From Nonlabens ulvanivorans (lineage in GTDB: Bacteria > Bacteroidota > Bacteroidia > Flavobacteriales > Flavobacteriaceae), in the NCBI RefSeq assembly GCF_000755285.1, contig NZ_BBMK01000001.1, positions 620,001 through 684,000 on the forward strand: a DNA stretch of 64,000 nt. The letters are read 5' to 3'. The translations under genes and the position numbers were made by a program. Position 1 is the first letter of the stretch; every line of letters starts with the position of its first letter. Shown one piece after another: positions 28,674-38,234 of the stretch. The notes under the pieces were generated by a model that searched no databases, was not told where the DNA came from, and saw only the letters and a program-made list of their open reading frames with translations.

Positions 28674-29594
28674 ATGATGAGAAAATTACTTGCCATGGGG
28701 GGGATTTTCCTTGTCTTGTCCGGAACCAGCGTGCTACACGCTCAACAAGATCCTCAGTACACACAGTACATGTACAACCAAAATGTCATTAACCCAGCAT
28801 ATGCTGGTACAAGAGATGGCTTAACTCTTACAACTCTTTACCGTCAACAATGGAGCGGTGTTACTGGTGCGCCAGAGACACTTACCTTTTCAGGTAGTAC
28901 TCCAATAGGCGATCGAGTAGGCGTAGGTCTATCTGTAATTTCTGATCAAATAGGACCAGTTAAAGAGAAAAATTTCTATGGAGACTTCTCTTATAAATTA
29001 CAAGTAGGAAAGAAAACAACATTATCTCTAGGTATTAAAGCTGGTGTTACTTTCCACGATGTGAATCTCAACTTTGTGAACACTACACAGCCAGGTGATC
29101 CATTGTTTAGTGAGCAATTAAATGAGCAGTATTTGAATCTAGGTGCAGGAGCTTTCCTTTATGGAGATAACTGGTATACTGGTTTTTCTGTTCCTAATAT
29201 GTTAAACAGTACTCACTTAGATGAGGATGGTTTAACCTTCGGTTCTGAAACGCAACATTATTTCTTAACAGGTGGATATGTATTTGATATTAATGAAAAC
29301 ATCAAATTAAAGCCACATGCAATGGTTAAAGGAGCTTTTGATTCTCCATTAAGTTTTGATTTAAACACAAACGTATTATTTAATAATAAGTTTGAAGTAG
29401 GTGTATCTTACAGATATGAAGACTCTTTCAGTGGTCTAGTAGGTATGCAGCTTACAGATAATGTAAAGGTAGGTTATGCATATGACCGCGTGGTATCAGA
29501 CATACAGGTAGCTGCAAATTCTTCTCATGAGATCTTTTTAACTTATGACTTGAATTTCCCTCGTAAAGTGATGCAATCACCACGTTTCTTCTAA
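28674..29594 (+). CDS. PorP/SprF family type IX secretion membrane protein
   Basis: 306 residues. The signal peptide (MRKLLAMGGIFLVLSGTSVLHAQ) and the family start QDPQYTQYMYNQNVINPAYAG followed by TTLYRQQWSGVTGAP mark PorP/SprF, outer-membrane barrels linked to type IX secretion and surface adhesins. The next gene, an OmpA/PD40 protein, is the regular partner. The large adhesin gene often found upstream is absent here. The run of seven G at 28697-28703 codes for MGG in the signal peptide. Confidence 0.9.
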   Translation: MMRKLLAMGGIFLVLSGTSVLHAQQDPQYTQYMYNQNVINPAYAGTRDGLTLTTLYRQQWSGVTGAPETLTFSGSTPIGDRVGVGLSVISDQIGPVKEKNFYGDFSYKLQVGKKTTLSLGIKAGVTFHDVNLNFVNTTQPGDPLFSEQLNEQYLNLGAGAFLYGDNWYTGFSVPNMLNSTHLDEDGLTFGSETQHYFLTGGYVFDINENIKLKPHAMVKGAFDSPLSFDLNTNVLFNNKFEVGVSYRYEDSFSGLVGMQLTDNVKVGYAYDRVVSDIQVAANSSHEIFLTYDLNFPRKVMQSPRFF

Positions 29595-29616
29595 TAACCA
29601 GCAAAGAAAGAATATC

Positions 29617-31494
29617 ATGAAAAAAATATATTTACTACTCTTAATAATTATCGCTGGCTCATTTCAAGTAAATGCACAAAGCGATACGACCAAAAAAGCA
29701 GATAAGCTATATGAGCAGTTACGTTATGTAGATGCGGCAAAAGCTTATGAGAAACTCATCAAAAATGGAGAGCGTTCTCAACATGTTTATACTAATTTAG
29801 GAAACTCTTATTTCTTTAATAGTGACTTTAAAAGCGCAGAGCAATTTTATAAAAGAGCTACTAATAAGAATCCTCAAGCAGAGACTCTTTACAGATATGC
29901 TCAGACACTAAAGGCTAACCAAAAATACGATCTATCTAACACGATCATGAACCAGTTTGCTGGAATGGTACCTAATGATGATCGCGCTAAAGCTTTTAAA
30001 GCAAATCCTAATTACCTAGCAGATATTACAGGAATGAATCCTGCCTATACTGCAGAGGCTTTAGGTCTTAATGGTGAAGCAAGTGATTTTGCTGCACAAA
30101 AAATAGGTGATAAAATTTACTTTGCAAGTGCTCGTAATAATAAGCGTGCAAATTATGCATGGAATAAAGAACCTTACCTAGATATCTATGAAGCATCTGT
30201 TGATGAAAACGGAATGCCTGGTGAAGGTAAATTACTAGCTGGTGATGTAAATACTAAGTATCATGAAGGTACATTAGATATTACTCCTGACGGGAAGTAT
30301 ATGTTCTTTACTCGTGTTGATTATATCGATGGAGATTATGAAAAAGCTAGTGATGGCGAGAGTAAATTAAATATTTACAGAGCTGTTAAAGCAGGTGGAG
30401 AGTGGAGAGATGTAAGAACTACTTCTCTAGAAAGTCAAGAATATGGTGTAGGTCACCCTAGTATTACTGCAGATGGAAAAGCAATTTTCTTTGCAAGTGA
30501 AGCGCCAGGCGGACTAGGTGGAACTGATATCTATAAAGCGAGTCTTAAGAATGGTAAAATATCAAATCCAGTAAATTTAGGACCTACAGTAAATACTGCA
30601 GGTGATGATTCATTCCCATGGATTGCTGAAGATGGTACACTTTACTTCTCTTCAAACGGTCACTTAGGATTAGGTGGTCTAGACGTATTTAAATACAAAG
30701 ACGGTAAAGTTTCTAACTTAGGTGCTCCTGTAAACTCTGCAATGGATGATTTTGCTTTCACTTATTCAGAAGAAACAGGTAAAGGTTTTGTTTCTTCTAA
30801 CCGTAAAGGTGGAAAAGGAAGCGATGATATATATGCAGTGAATCGTATTGAAATTTGTGAAGTTGCTGTTACGGTAACCGCTGTTGATGCTCAAACTAAT
30901 CAGCCTATTCCAGGTGCTATTGTTTCTTTACAAGATGCAGATGGTAATAGCTTACCTAGCCAGACTACAGATGCTGATGGAAAAGCGATGTTTACTACAG
31001 AGTGTAATAAAGAATTTGTTGCCCGTGGTGTTAAAGATCAATATGAAAGTGGTCAATCTGACCTAAGCGTTACAGAAGAAGCTACAGCAATGGTAACTGT
31101 AAACATGGAGCCTATTATTCCTGATCCAGTAGTTGTAGATGAAAAGATCTTATTGAATATGATCTACTTTGATCTAGATAAGTCTAACATACGTCCTGAT
31201 GCAGCACTTGAACTAGATCGTTTAGTTTCTTTCATGAAGAAATATCCAGAACTAGAAGTAATGGCTGAGACTTATGCAGATGTTAGAGGACCAGATGCCT
31301 ATAACCTTGCATTAACGCAACGTCGTTCAGAATCTATTGTGTCTTATGTGGTATCACAAGGAGTAGACGCAAGTCGTTTAACTGCAGTAGGTCGTGGAGA
31401 AGCAAATCCAGTTGTGGATTGTTCTGGAAGACGATGTACTGAAGAAGAGTATCAAAAGTCTCGTAGATCAGAATTTACGATTACAAAAAGATAA
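29617..31494 (+). CDS. TPR-PD40-OmpA multi-domain protein, PorP/SprF partner
   Basis: 625 residues with signal peptide (MKKIYLLLLIIIAGSFQVNAQ), TPR repeats (about 25-120), WD40-like PD40 blades (DITPDGKYMFFTRV; SITADGKAIFFASEAPGG; LYFSSNGHLGLGGLDVF; about 190-400), a carboxypeptidase-regulatory-like beta domain (about 415-500) and a C-terminal OmpA peptidoglycan-binding domain (IYFDLDKSNIRPDAALELDRL; TAVGRGEANPVV). This combination is typical of the protein paired with PorP/SprF near type IX secretion substrates, acting in the periplasm and tethered to the cell wall. Confidence 0.9.
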   Translation: MKKIYLLLLIIIAGSFQVNAQSDTTKKADKLYEQLRYVDAAKAYEKLIKNGERSQHVYTNLGNSYFFNSDFKSAEQFYKRATNKNPQAETLYRYAQTLKANQKYDLSNTIMNQFAGMVPNDDRAKAFKANPNYLADITGMNPAYTAEALGLNGEASDFAAQKIGDKIYFASARNNKRANYAWNKEPYLDIYEASVDENGMPGEGKLLAGDVNTKYHEGTLDITPDGKYMFFTRVDYIDGDYEKASDGESKLNIYRAVKAGGEWRDVRTTSLESQEYGVGHPSITADGKAIFFASEAPGGLGGTDIYKASLKNGKISNPVNLGPTVNTAGDDSFPWIAEDGTLYFSSNGHLGLGGLDVFKYKDGKVSNLGAPVNSAMDDFAFTYSEETGKGFVSSNRKGGKGSDDIYAVNRIEICEVAVTVTAVDAQTNQPIPGAIVSLQDADGNSLPSQTTDADGKAMFTTECNKEFVARGVKDQYESGQSDLSVTEEATAMVTVNMEPIIPDPVVVDEKILLNMIYFDLDKSNIRPDAALELDRLVSFMKKYPELEVMAETYADVRGPDAYNLALTQRRSESIVSYVVSQGVDASRLTAVGRGEANPVVDCSGRRCTEEEYQKSRRSEFTITKR

Positions 31495-31527
31495 TTATTA
31501 AGCATTACTAACTAACCAATGCTTTAG

Positions 31528-31560
31528 ATCCCATCTCTTTATTGAGGTGGGATTTTTATT
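31528..31560 (+). terminator. Rho-independent terminator after the OmpA gene
   Basis: Ten-base stem ATCCCATCTC/GAGGTGGGAT (one G-T pair), six-base loop, then TTTTATT. Confidence 0.82.
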
Positions 31561-31756
31561 TAGATAATTCGATTAAGGAATGGTGAATTACTATTATTGA
31601 TTAAAACTGAATTAAGTAGTTCTAATGAAGTCTTGAGCTGAATCGTGATAAATGTATAGGTATAAGCCTTTGAGACAGAGCAGATCACTTTATGCCTTTA
31701 AAAGGCTACATGGATTGATAGATTTCTTTTGAACAGTTGCAGTTATAAGAGAATTA

Positions 31757-32197
31757 TTATAGGATAGCTTGTTTATAGAGCTCTTCATAAGTAGTCGCCG
31801 CTTCTACTGCCTTTTTAAACTCATGGATCCCTTCTTTTTCTAGAGAGTTTTGATTATTGAAATTTTTAAATTGAGTTACAAAGAGTTGTTTTAGTTGCTT
31901 AAGTTCAACATTAGGTTTTTCTTGTTTGTCAAGAACAAATTCATATGTAAAATTAAGGTGCAATGAATTTAAGATTGGAGATCTTGGAAGTCTACCTGTG
32001 AGTTTATAAGCACGACCAGCAGAGTCTACGTAAGTTTGATTGAGATAATATTTTTGGAATGTTTTTCTGCGCAATATGAAGCATAACTTTCCTTCAATTC
32101 TTAGAAAAGGTATTGTATTAAAATCCCAATTATCAAAGGATATATTAATAAGAGGAAACAAAATATCCTTTGGTATATTAGGATCGCTTGCAGACAT
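31757..32197 (-). CDS. hypothetical cytoplasmic protein
   Basis: 146 residues, no signal peptide or membrane helix. It begins MSASDPNIPKDILFPLINIS and contains LNQTYVDSAGRAYKLTGRLP; the C-terminal third is helical (VELKQLKQLFVTQFKNFNNQ ... AATTYEELYKQAIL). No family was recognised. It is isolated, with 262 bases of apparently empty DNA on its 3' side and a terminator on its 5' side. Confidence 0.65.
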   Translation of the reverse strand: MSASDPNIPKDILFPLINISFDNWDFNTIPFLRIEGKLCFILRRKTFQKYYLNQTYVDSAGRAYKLTGRLPRSPILNSLHLNFTYEFVLDKQEKPNVELKQLKQLFVTQFKNFNNQNSLEKEGIHEFKKAVEAATTYEELYKQAIL

Positions 32198-32253
32198 GCT
32201 AGGGTGTATGTTGTAAGTTATTGTTTTTTCTTAAGATACGATTCTATTGAATA

Positions 32254-32290
32254 CAAAAAAAGCCCATTGCAAATAGCAATGGGCTTTTCT
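32254..32290 (-). terminator. terminator for the DUF5689/TonB-receptor transcript
   Basis: A perfect 13-base stem AAAAGCCCATTGC/GCAATGGGCTTTT with a five-base loop; on the minus strand it is followed by a T-run, directly after the DUF5689 gene. Confidence 0.85.
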
Positions 32291-32326
32291 TATATGTTTT
32301 CGCTTAAAGCGAAATAATTCTTTTTA

Positions 32327-33775
32327 CTAGTTACTCGTCATAGATATGTTATCTAGCTCATATGTACCATCAGTACCAGAATCTCCTGATCCTTCATAAC
32401 GGAAAGCGATATGACCTGTACCGGTCACACAGTCTAGTGATACGTTGTCAGAGAATACCCAGTTACCAAAGAACTCACCGTCATCAACGATAGTTGCGTC
32501 TGCAAGAGGTTTCCACGTTGCTGTAGCAATACCTGCCGTTGTACCATCCCAATCATCAGAATAAAGTACTTGCATTGTAGAACCATCAGAGAAGCTGTTA
32601 GAAGTTTCAAAAGAGAATACTTCACCTGTTTGAGCATCAAAATCAAATTCTGGTGTAATCAACCAAGCGATTGTAGAAGCATCATTTGAATTAAATGATC
32701 CAACATTAACACTTTTACCTAATGAAGCATTTGTTCCTCCAGAAGTGTATACTTCCCAAGTTTCTGTACCAGCCTCTTGGAAGTTAGTCCAGCCTGCAGG
32801 CATTGCTGCTGCTCCTGTAGATTGTGTTTCAAAGTTCTCGCTTAATAATGTATTCGGTCCTGCAGCTGCTGCGTTTCCACAAGAAACTGGTGTTAAATCG
32901 CAACGGTTAGTATCTGTAAGGTCGAAGTCCTCAGGAGTATTTACATATAGTACATAAACATCATCAAAGAAATCTCTAGTTAATACGGCACTAATAGAAC
33001 CTTTTCCATCAGGAATGTTTAAGGCTTTAAAGTCAGAGAAAGTACTTGTCCATAAATTTGCAGTCGCTCCAAAAGCATCATTACAGCTTTTAATACTACG
33101 CTCACCATCAAATTGGTCAAATGACTCAGCTGCAAATGATAAATCGATTTGCTCTTCTACAAATTGTACGTTATTTACTCTAACCCAAATAAGTTCTAGA
33201 GCATCAGAAAAGTCTGCAAACTCAACGTCCACAGGAACGATATCTGCTACTAAATTATCTCTTGTAATAACGTCTGCTTCACTAGATGCCGCGATACGCT
33301 CTATGTCACTACCAGCTCCAGCCACACCTAATGTAGTAACTCCATTTGAAGTTCCTACGGTAAGACCTGTTAACTTAACAAATACTTTTCTACCGAATTC
33401 ATATCTTGTAAACAATGGGTTTACATCAATAGAAATGGCAAGACCAGCTGTAGGGTTTTCTGTTTCATCTTGAATTATTAATTCTTTAAACCAGTTTCCT
33501 CCTTGATCATCTGATATTACATAACCAGTAATATACTCATCTACTCCACTTGCTGATTGCTCAAAAGTAAAAGTGTCATCACCACTTTGTGCAAGTCTAG
33601 ATGCTACAGTGCTTAATGCAACAACGTTACCGTCAACAGTAATTGGTGTTGTGTCATTAAATGTAGGTACTGTAAAATCATCATCTCCTACACAAGAAAA
33701 TGTGATAGCGGCGATAAACGCCAGCGCTATTATTTTATGAAAAGCTCTCATATTATTTATTTTATTTTTCATCAT
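32327..33775 (-). CDS. DUF5689 lipoprotein with choice-of-anchor J-like domain
   Basis: About 474 residues from the more likely start at 33751 (MRAFHKIIALAFIAAITFSC, lipobox Cys). The N-terminal half matches DUF5689 (EYITGYVISDDQGGNWFKELI; GLAISIDVNPLFTRYEFG), a beta-rich domain of OB-fold type seen in Bacteroidota surface proteins. The C-terminal part (LLSENFETQSTGAAAMPAGW, AYRYEGSGDSGTDGTYELD-like) resembles choice-of-anchor J domains. It follows the TonB receptor with an eight-base gap and is probably its surface lipoprotein partner. An EEP-family protein is divergent upstream. Confidence 0.82.
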   Translation of the reverse strand: MMKNKINNMRAFHKIIALAFIAAITFSCVGDDDFTVPTFNDTTPITVDGNVVALSTVASRLAQSGDDTFTFEQSASGVDEYITGYVISDDQGGNWFKELIIQDETENPTAGLAISIDVNPLFTRYEFGRKVFVKLTGLTVGTSNGVTTLGVAGAGSDIERIAASSEADVITRDNLVADIVPVDVEFADFSDALELIWVRVNNVQFVEEQIDLSFAAESFDQFDGERSIKSCNDAFGATANLWTSTFSDFKALNIPDGKGSISAVLTRDFFDDVYVLYVNTPEDFDLTDTNRCDLTPVSCGNAAAAGPNTLLSENFETQSTGAAAMPAGWTNFQEAGTETWEVYTSGGTNASLGKSVNVGSFNSNDASTIAWLITPEFDFDAQTGEVFSFETSNSFSDGSTMQVLYSDDWDGTTAGIATATWKPLADATIVDDGEFFGNWVFSDNVSLDCVTGTGHIAFRYEGSGDSGTDGTYELDNISMTSN

Positions 33776-33783
33776 TAATTTTA

Positions 33784-36618
33784 TTAAAATCTTAGGTATA
33801 CGTTAAGGTAATAAGTACGTCCATTTCCATAGAAATAACGTGGCGCAAATACTTCAATTGGGTTATTACTATCGTCTAGAACATCTTGATAATTTGCAAG
33901 ACGACCTTGCTCAAATCCACCAGTTCTATATTCTTTCCCTAATACATTATTGATAGTAGCAAAGAAACCTACAAACTTATCACCTATTTTCCAAGACTTA
34001 CCACCTACTACATTTAATAGTTCATATGGATTAAATTTTTCTTGTCTTAATAAGTCTCTAGCGATGTCTTCGTCATAATTAGATACTGGTAAACCGTCTA
34101 AATCTGTAACAAAGTTTTCTGATCTTCTTAGTGGCGCAACGTCCACATATGAATTAGAGAAGAAGTTTGCAGTAGCACCTACCCACCAATAATCTGGATC
34201 ACGGTATTCAAAACCTATTTGGTAAGCTTGTTCTGGACCACCAGCAATGTGATAATCTTTAAGATTAGTAGTACCATCACCAAATGTTAAGTCTAAATTA
34301 GGGAAATCATCACTGTTTAAATAGATATTAGGGTTGTTACTATAAGTATTAGTACCAAATGCAGCAGCACCTTTCAATGCTATCGTAGGAGTAACTTGTA
34401 CTTCTATTCCTATTTCTCCACCGATATTGCGACGATCTATGTTAGTCATTACTTCTTGTACAAAAGCATTACCATCTTGAGTTGGTGCACCAGATAAACC
34501 TTCTACAAAGTAGAAACCTACATCTGTACCGTCTTTAAATTGTGTGAAGTAACCTGTTAACCTAGCCTTTACAATAGGTGATCTGTAGACATAAGATATA
34601 TCTGTAGAATATACAGTCTGAGACTCTAGACCTGTTGTCGTATTATTATTCTGTCTAGCATTAGGAAATGCATTTCTTATCGTAGGAGCGTCTGTTAAAT
34701 AAGCTCCGTTGAAATCGATAAAGCTTTTACCGCTTAGTTTATAAGTAGCACCACCTTTAATTCCAAAGTTTGTGAAATCTAGTTGTTCTCCTTTTCCAAA
34801 AGAATTGTCAGCAAAGTTACCATTACGGAATTTACCATCTCTTTGATAAGAAGTTTGAGTAATGTTACCAGCTATATAGAAGTCAACCTTTTTAGTCTTA
34901 AACTGAGCTTGAGCAAATGCATCGATCTCATCAACTAATATGTCATAATTGTACTTATAGCGATCACCTTCGCCTACAATACGATTAGGGTTGTTTAAAT
35001 CTGATTGTGCTGCTTGATCTTGCGTTATATTAGAGGTTTCTTGAGCAAAAAAGTCAACATCTAGATAACCACCGCCACCTAAAAGATTATCAATTCTTGC
35101 ATAGTTTTCACTTTTCAAGTTACGATAGCTTACTCCACCAGTAAATAGAATGTTATCTGTTATATCTGCAGTAAGAATAGTGTTCAACATTAAAAGATCA
35201 TCATCGATACGATCTTCTTGTATAGCGTAAACGCTAGTTCCTCCTTGTTGAGTGAATGAAGCATTTGCTCTATAAAGTGCATCCCAATCTAATTGACCAT
35301 TACTTACGAACTCCTGCTGAGCTAGATAAGCATTTGAATAATCTAAACCATTACGCAAGAAATAACTAGGTAAATTTTGATAATAATCAGGATTAGGGTT
35401 ACGTGCACCACCTATGTAAGAATCTTGACCATCTAGAGTGACTAAGCGAGTACCACCATTATCGATACGAGTGTTTCCTATGCGACCAAATTGATATCCT
35501 ACGTTAGTGTTTAATTTCACTTTTTCATTGATTTGCCAGTTATGGTTCAACATTAAAATAGGCTCTTCAATTTCTCTGATACGGCTATTGCGCTTTTGAC
35601 CATTAAAATAACCCCCCCAGTTAGGGTTATAAGTAATTCCTTTTAAGTTTTTTACTTCTTCAGTCATTGGTGATTGTCTACCACGACGATTAGGAGTATA
35701 CATTCCTGTAAAATTGATATAGTGATTTTCGTTAATTTTTTTCTCTACAGATAAACCTACAGAGTTAGCATCGTATACCGTGCCATCTATAAAACCTTCT
35801 TCTCCAGCTCTGCGTGAAGCACTTATTGAGTATGCCCATCCATTACTTTTTAAACCACTATTATAAGTAGCCATAAAACGACCGGTATAACTACGGTTAC
35901 CAGCAGCATAAGAGATACGACTTCCTTCTCTTTGTTGAGAGGCACGCATGTCTATACTCTGTACACCGCCTAAACCACCAAAAGTATTATCTGCAGCAGA
36001 TAATCCCATAGTAAAGTTCTGGTTGCGTTGTAGATCGTTTAATCCACCCCCCCAGTTACTCCATTGTGGTCTTCCAGAGAAAATCTTGTTCATGGTTAGT
36101 CCATTAATAAGGACACGACCATCTTCACTATTCAATCCACGAGGTCTAAAGAACGTTGCACTAAAATCAAATGCTGCCGCTCTTAAGAAAATATCTCTTG
36201 AAGATTGCAAAAGTCCAGAGACATTGTTTGCAGCATTCTGGTCATCAGACAGATCATTTTCTGTTAAAGATATAACACCAGCAGTTTGTTCTTGATCACT
36301 AAAATCTACTCTTAAATACAGTGGGTCAATATTAACTGGTGTTAATTCATTTACAACAATAGGTAAAGTACGGTTGTAATGATCAGCTGCACTAACTTGC
36401 ATTTTCTGATCTCCTTGTGGGATACCGCTAGAAAAATTAAAGAAACCATCAGCGTCAGTAGTTGCTGTAAATTTGGTTCCTAAGATTTCAATCAGCGCTC
36501 CTTTAATAGGTTCCTCGGTTGATTCGTCAATTACTCGACCTTTTACCACTTGGGCACTCGCAATGGAGCCGCAGACTAGTAAAATCAACAAAATCAACTT
36601 GCTAATTTGTTTATTCAT
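33784..36618 (-). CDS. TonB-dependent receptor with N-terminal carboxypeptidase-regulatory-like domain
   Basis: 944 residues: signal peptide (MNKQISKLILLILLVCGSIASAQ), a CarboxypepD_reg-like domain (VVKGRVIDESTEEPIKGALIE, about 24-110), plug region (about 120-240) and a long beta-barrel ending in aromatic YLNVYLRF. This is the Bacteroidota outer-membrane receptor type. The DUF5689 lipoprotein directly downstream is its probable partner, in the manner of SusC/SusD-like pairs. The ligand is not known; the divergent EEP protein hints at a phosphoester or nucleic-acid source. Two runs of seven G on the coding strand encode NWGGY and NWGGG. Confidence 0.9.
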   Translation of the reverse strand: MNKQISKLILLILLVCGSIASAQVVKGRVIDESTEEPIKGALIEILGTKFTATTDADGFFNFSSGIPQGDQKMQVSAADHYNRTLPIVVNELTPVNIDPLYLRVDFSDQEQTAGVISLTENDLSDDQNAANNVSGLLQSSRDIFLRAAAFDFSATFFRPRGLNSEDGRVLINGLTMNKIFSGRPQWSNWGGGLNDLQRNQNFTMGLSAADNTFGGLGGVQSIDMRASQQREGSRISYAAGNRSYTGRFMATYNSGLKSNGWAYSISASRRAGEEGFIDGTVYDANSVGLSVEKKINENHYINFTGMYTPNRRGRQSPMTEEVKNLKGITYNPNWGGYFNGQKRNSRIREIEEPILMLNHNWQINEKVKLNTNVGYQFGRIGNTRIDNGGTRLVTLDGQDSYIGGARNPNPDYYQNLPSYFLRNGLDYSNAYLAQQEFVSNGQLDWDALYRANASFTQQGGTSVYAIQEDRIDDDLLMLNTILTADITDNILFTGGVSYRNLKSENYARIDNLLGGGGYLDVDFFAQETSNITQDQAAQSDLNNPNRIVGEGDRYKYNYDILVDEIDAFAQAQFKTKKVDFYIAGNITQTSYQRDGKFRNGNFADNSFGKGEQLDFTNFGIKGGATYKLSGKSFIDFNGAYLTDAPTIRNAFPNARQNNNTTTGLESQTVYSTDISYVYRSPIVKARLTGYFTQFKDGTDVGFYFVEGLSGAPTQDGNAFVQEVMTNIDRRNIGGEIGIEVQVTPTIALKGAAAFGTNTYSNNPNIYLNSDDFPNLDLTFGDGTTNLKDYHIAGGPEQAYQIGFEYRDPDYWWVGATANFFSNSYVDVAPLRRSENFVTDLDGLPVSNYDEDIARDLLRQEKFNPYELLNVVGGKSWKIGDKFVGFFATINNVLGKEYRTGGFEQGRLANYQDVLDDSNNPIEVFAPRYFYGNGRTYYLNVYLRF

Positions 36619-36745
36619 AAGAGTTGTTTATTAATATATCGTTATTAATGGGCTGCAAAAGTACGTTTTTCTATGGTTAACAGTACCTTTGGCGCGGCGT
36701 TTGTATAAATGTTTACATAATGTTAATCTAAGTTAATTAAAAGAA

Positions 36746-37819
36746 ATGTATAAATATCTCATTACCAGTGCTTTTGTTTTTTTCGCTTTCGCTAAAGCGT
36801 CTCATGCACAACAAGATAAGGACGACTCAAAACAGTATAAAATACAAACTGTTGCGTTTTACAACCTAGAAAATCTCTACGATACAGAAGATGATCCTAC
36901 TATTAATGATGAAGCTAGTCCTATGATGGAAATGGCAGAAGGATTAAGAGAAGACGTGTATCAAAAGAAATTAACAAACATGGCACGTGTTATTAGAAAG
37001 ATAGGTGCAGATAAGTCTGGAACTGCTCCTGCATTAATAGGTGTTTGTGAAGTAGAAAACCGCAAGGTCCTTGAAGATCTAGCTAGTCACGAGCTTTTAA
37101 GAGACTATGATTATGGTATCGAGCATTATGATTCACCAGACAGGCGTGGTATTGATGTTGCCTTACTATATAAGAAGAGTGAATTTAAAGTGATTAACTC
37201 ACAATCGAGACGATTAGATATATCAGATCCAGGTAGCGGTAGACGTATTTTTACTCGTGATCAGTTAGTGGTGACAGGAGAACTTAATGGCGATCCTATG
37301 AGTTTAATTGTTAATCACTGGCCATCACGTAGTGGTGGAGAAATGCGCAGTAGAGCAAAACGTGTTGCAGCAGCAGCTTTAAATCAGCAAATTATCGATT
37401 CCCTGCATGTTACTAATGCAATGGCCAAAATTATGACCATGGGTGATTTAAATGATGACCCTACTAATGAAAGTGTTTTAGTAACACTTAATGCCCAAGC
37501 AGATCAAGAAGATGTAAGACCTCAGATGGTTTACAATCCATACATTCAAATGTTGAAAGATGGTTATAATACACTTTCATACCGTGATGCAGGAAATATT
37601 TTTGACCAGATCATGCTAACATATCCTTTATTAAAACAGGCAAATCAGGAAGGTTACTTCTATTATCATGCTGGGATTTATAATCCTAGTTTTATGACTA
37701 ATAAATCTGGACGTTACAAAGGTTATCCATTGCGTAGTTATAATAATGGTAGCTTCACAAATGGCTTCAGTGATCACTTCCCTGTCTATGTTTATCTCAT
37801 AAAGGAAGAGAAAGAGTAA
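36746..37819 (+). CDS. secreted endonuclease/exonuclease/phosphatase family protein
   Basis: 357 residues. Signal peptide MYKYLITSAFVFFAFAKASHAQ, then the EEP core: FYNLENLYDTEDDPT, VCEVENRKVLEDL, VNHWPSRSGGEMRS, TMGDLNDDPTNES and C-terminal GFSDHFPVYVYL. A paralogue is at 27388 (same motif order). It is divergent from the TonB receptor/DUF5689 pair, suggesting an exported nuclease or phosphodiesterase that feeds the receptor; this is inference. A one-base variant of the palindrome (36785-36798) encodes the AFAKA part of the signal peptide. Confidence 0.85.
   Translation: MYKYLITSAFVFFAFAKASHAQQDKDDSKQYKIQTVAFYNLENLYDTEDDPTINDEASPMMEMAEGLREDVYQKKLTNMARVIRKIGADKSGTAPALIGVCEVENRKVLEDLASHELLRDYDYGIEHYDSPDRRGIDVALLYKKSEFKVINSQSRRLDISDPGSGRRIFTRDQLVVTGELNGDPMSLIVNHWPSRSGGEMRSRAKRVAAAALNQQIIDSLHVTNAMAKIMTMGDLNDDPTNESVLVTLNAQADQEDVRPQMVYNPYIQMLKDGYNTLSYRDAGNIFDQIMLTYPLLKQANQEGYFYYHAGIYNPSFMTNKSGRYKGYPLRSYNNGSFTNGFSDHFPVYVYLIKEEKE
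36785..36798. repeat. variant palindrome in the EEP gene signal peptide
   Basis: GCTTTCGCTAAAGC: one substitution at the centre, protein reading AFAKA kept. Confidence 0.85.
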
Positions 37820-37836
37820 CAACTAGATTAAACAAT

Positions 37837-37868
37837 AAAAAAGCAGCTGTTAAGCTGCTTTTTTTATT
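37837..37868. terminator. bidirectional terminator between EEP gene and yraN
   Basis: Perfect 12-base stem AAAAAAGCAGCT/AGCTGCTTTTTT with loop GTTA between convergent genes, T-runs on both strands. Confidence 0.9.
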
Positions 37869-38231
37869 TTAAAAATGATAGAAGGCATTTTCTAAATGCT
37901 CAATTTGTGTTCCTGCTTTATTCTTTATTATCGCAATAATATCAAATCTAGCCTCTATGTCATCACCGGCATGGTGTTCAATATAATGATCTGCGGTAGA
38001 AACTAATCGTTTAATTTGAGCCGGTTTTAAAAAATCTTGTGGGTCACCAAATTCTGGTGTAGAACGAGTTTTTACCTCTACAATTACAATGGTGTTCCCT
38101 TTTTGTGCGATGATGTCGACCTCTCCTTTGAGATACACATAGTTTGTGGTAAGAATGTCATATCCATTTTTCTGCAAGTAGTGAACCGCAATTTTTTCTC
38201 CTTCTTTTCCTAGTTCGTTATGATCTGCCAT
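37869..38231 (-). CDS. YraN/UPF0102 family nuclease-like protein
   Basis: 120 residues with the endonuclease-like fold signature of UPF0102: LGKEGEKIAVHYLQKNGYDIL, LKGEVDIIAQKGNTIVIVEVKTR (Asp and ExK of a restriction-endonuclease-type active site) and the C-terminal RFDIIAI. It is predicted to be Holliday-junction-resolvase-like; the biological role is unsettled. It begins three bases after the corrected stop of the LD-carboxypeptidase gene, so the two form an operon. Confidence 0.9.
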   Translation of the reverse strand: MADHNELGKEGEKIAVHYLQKNGYDILTTNYVYLKGEVDIIAQKGNTIVIVEVKTRSTPEFGDPQDFLKPAQIKRLVSTADHYIEHHAGDDIEARFDIIAIIKNKAGTQIEHLENAFYHF

Positions 38232-38234
38232 AAT

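Noticed and set aside
33015-33473. Plus-strand open frame of ~150 codons opposite the DUF5689 gene
   Set aside because: It is a shadow of the real minus-strand gene: no start context, no recognisable domain, Ser/Thr-rich composition typical of antisense frames.
27388-37819. The two EEP genes as a recent duplication
   Set aside because: They share motif order but differ in most positions and in signal peptide; they look like old paralogues.
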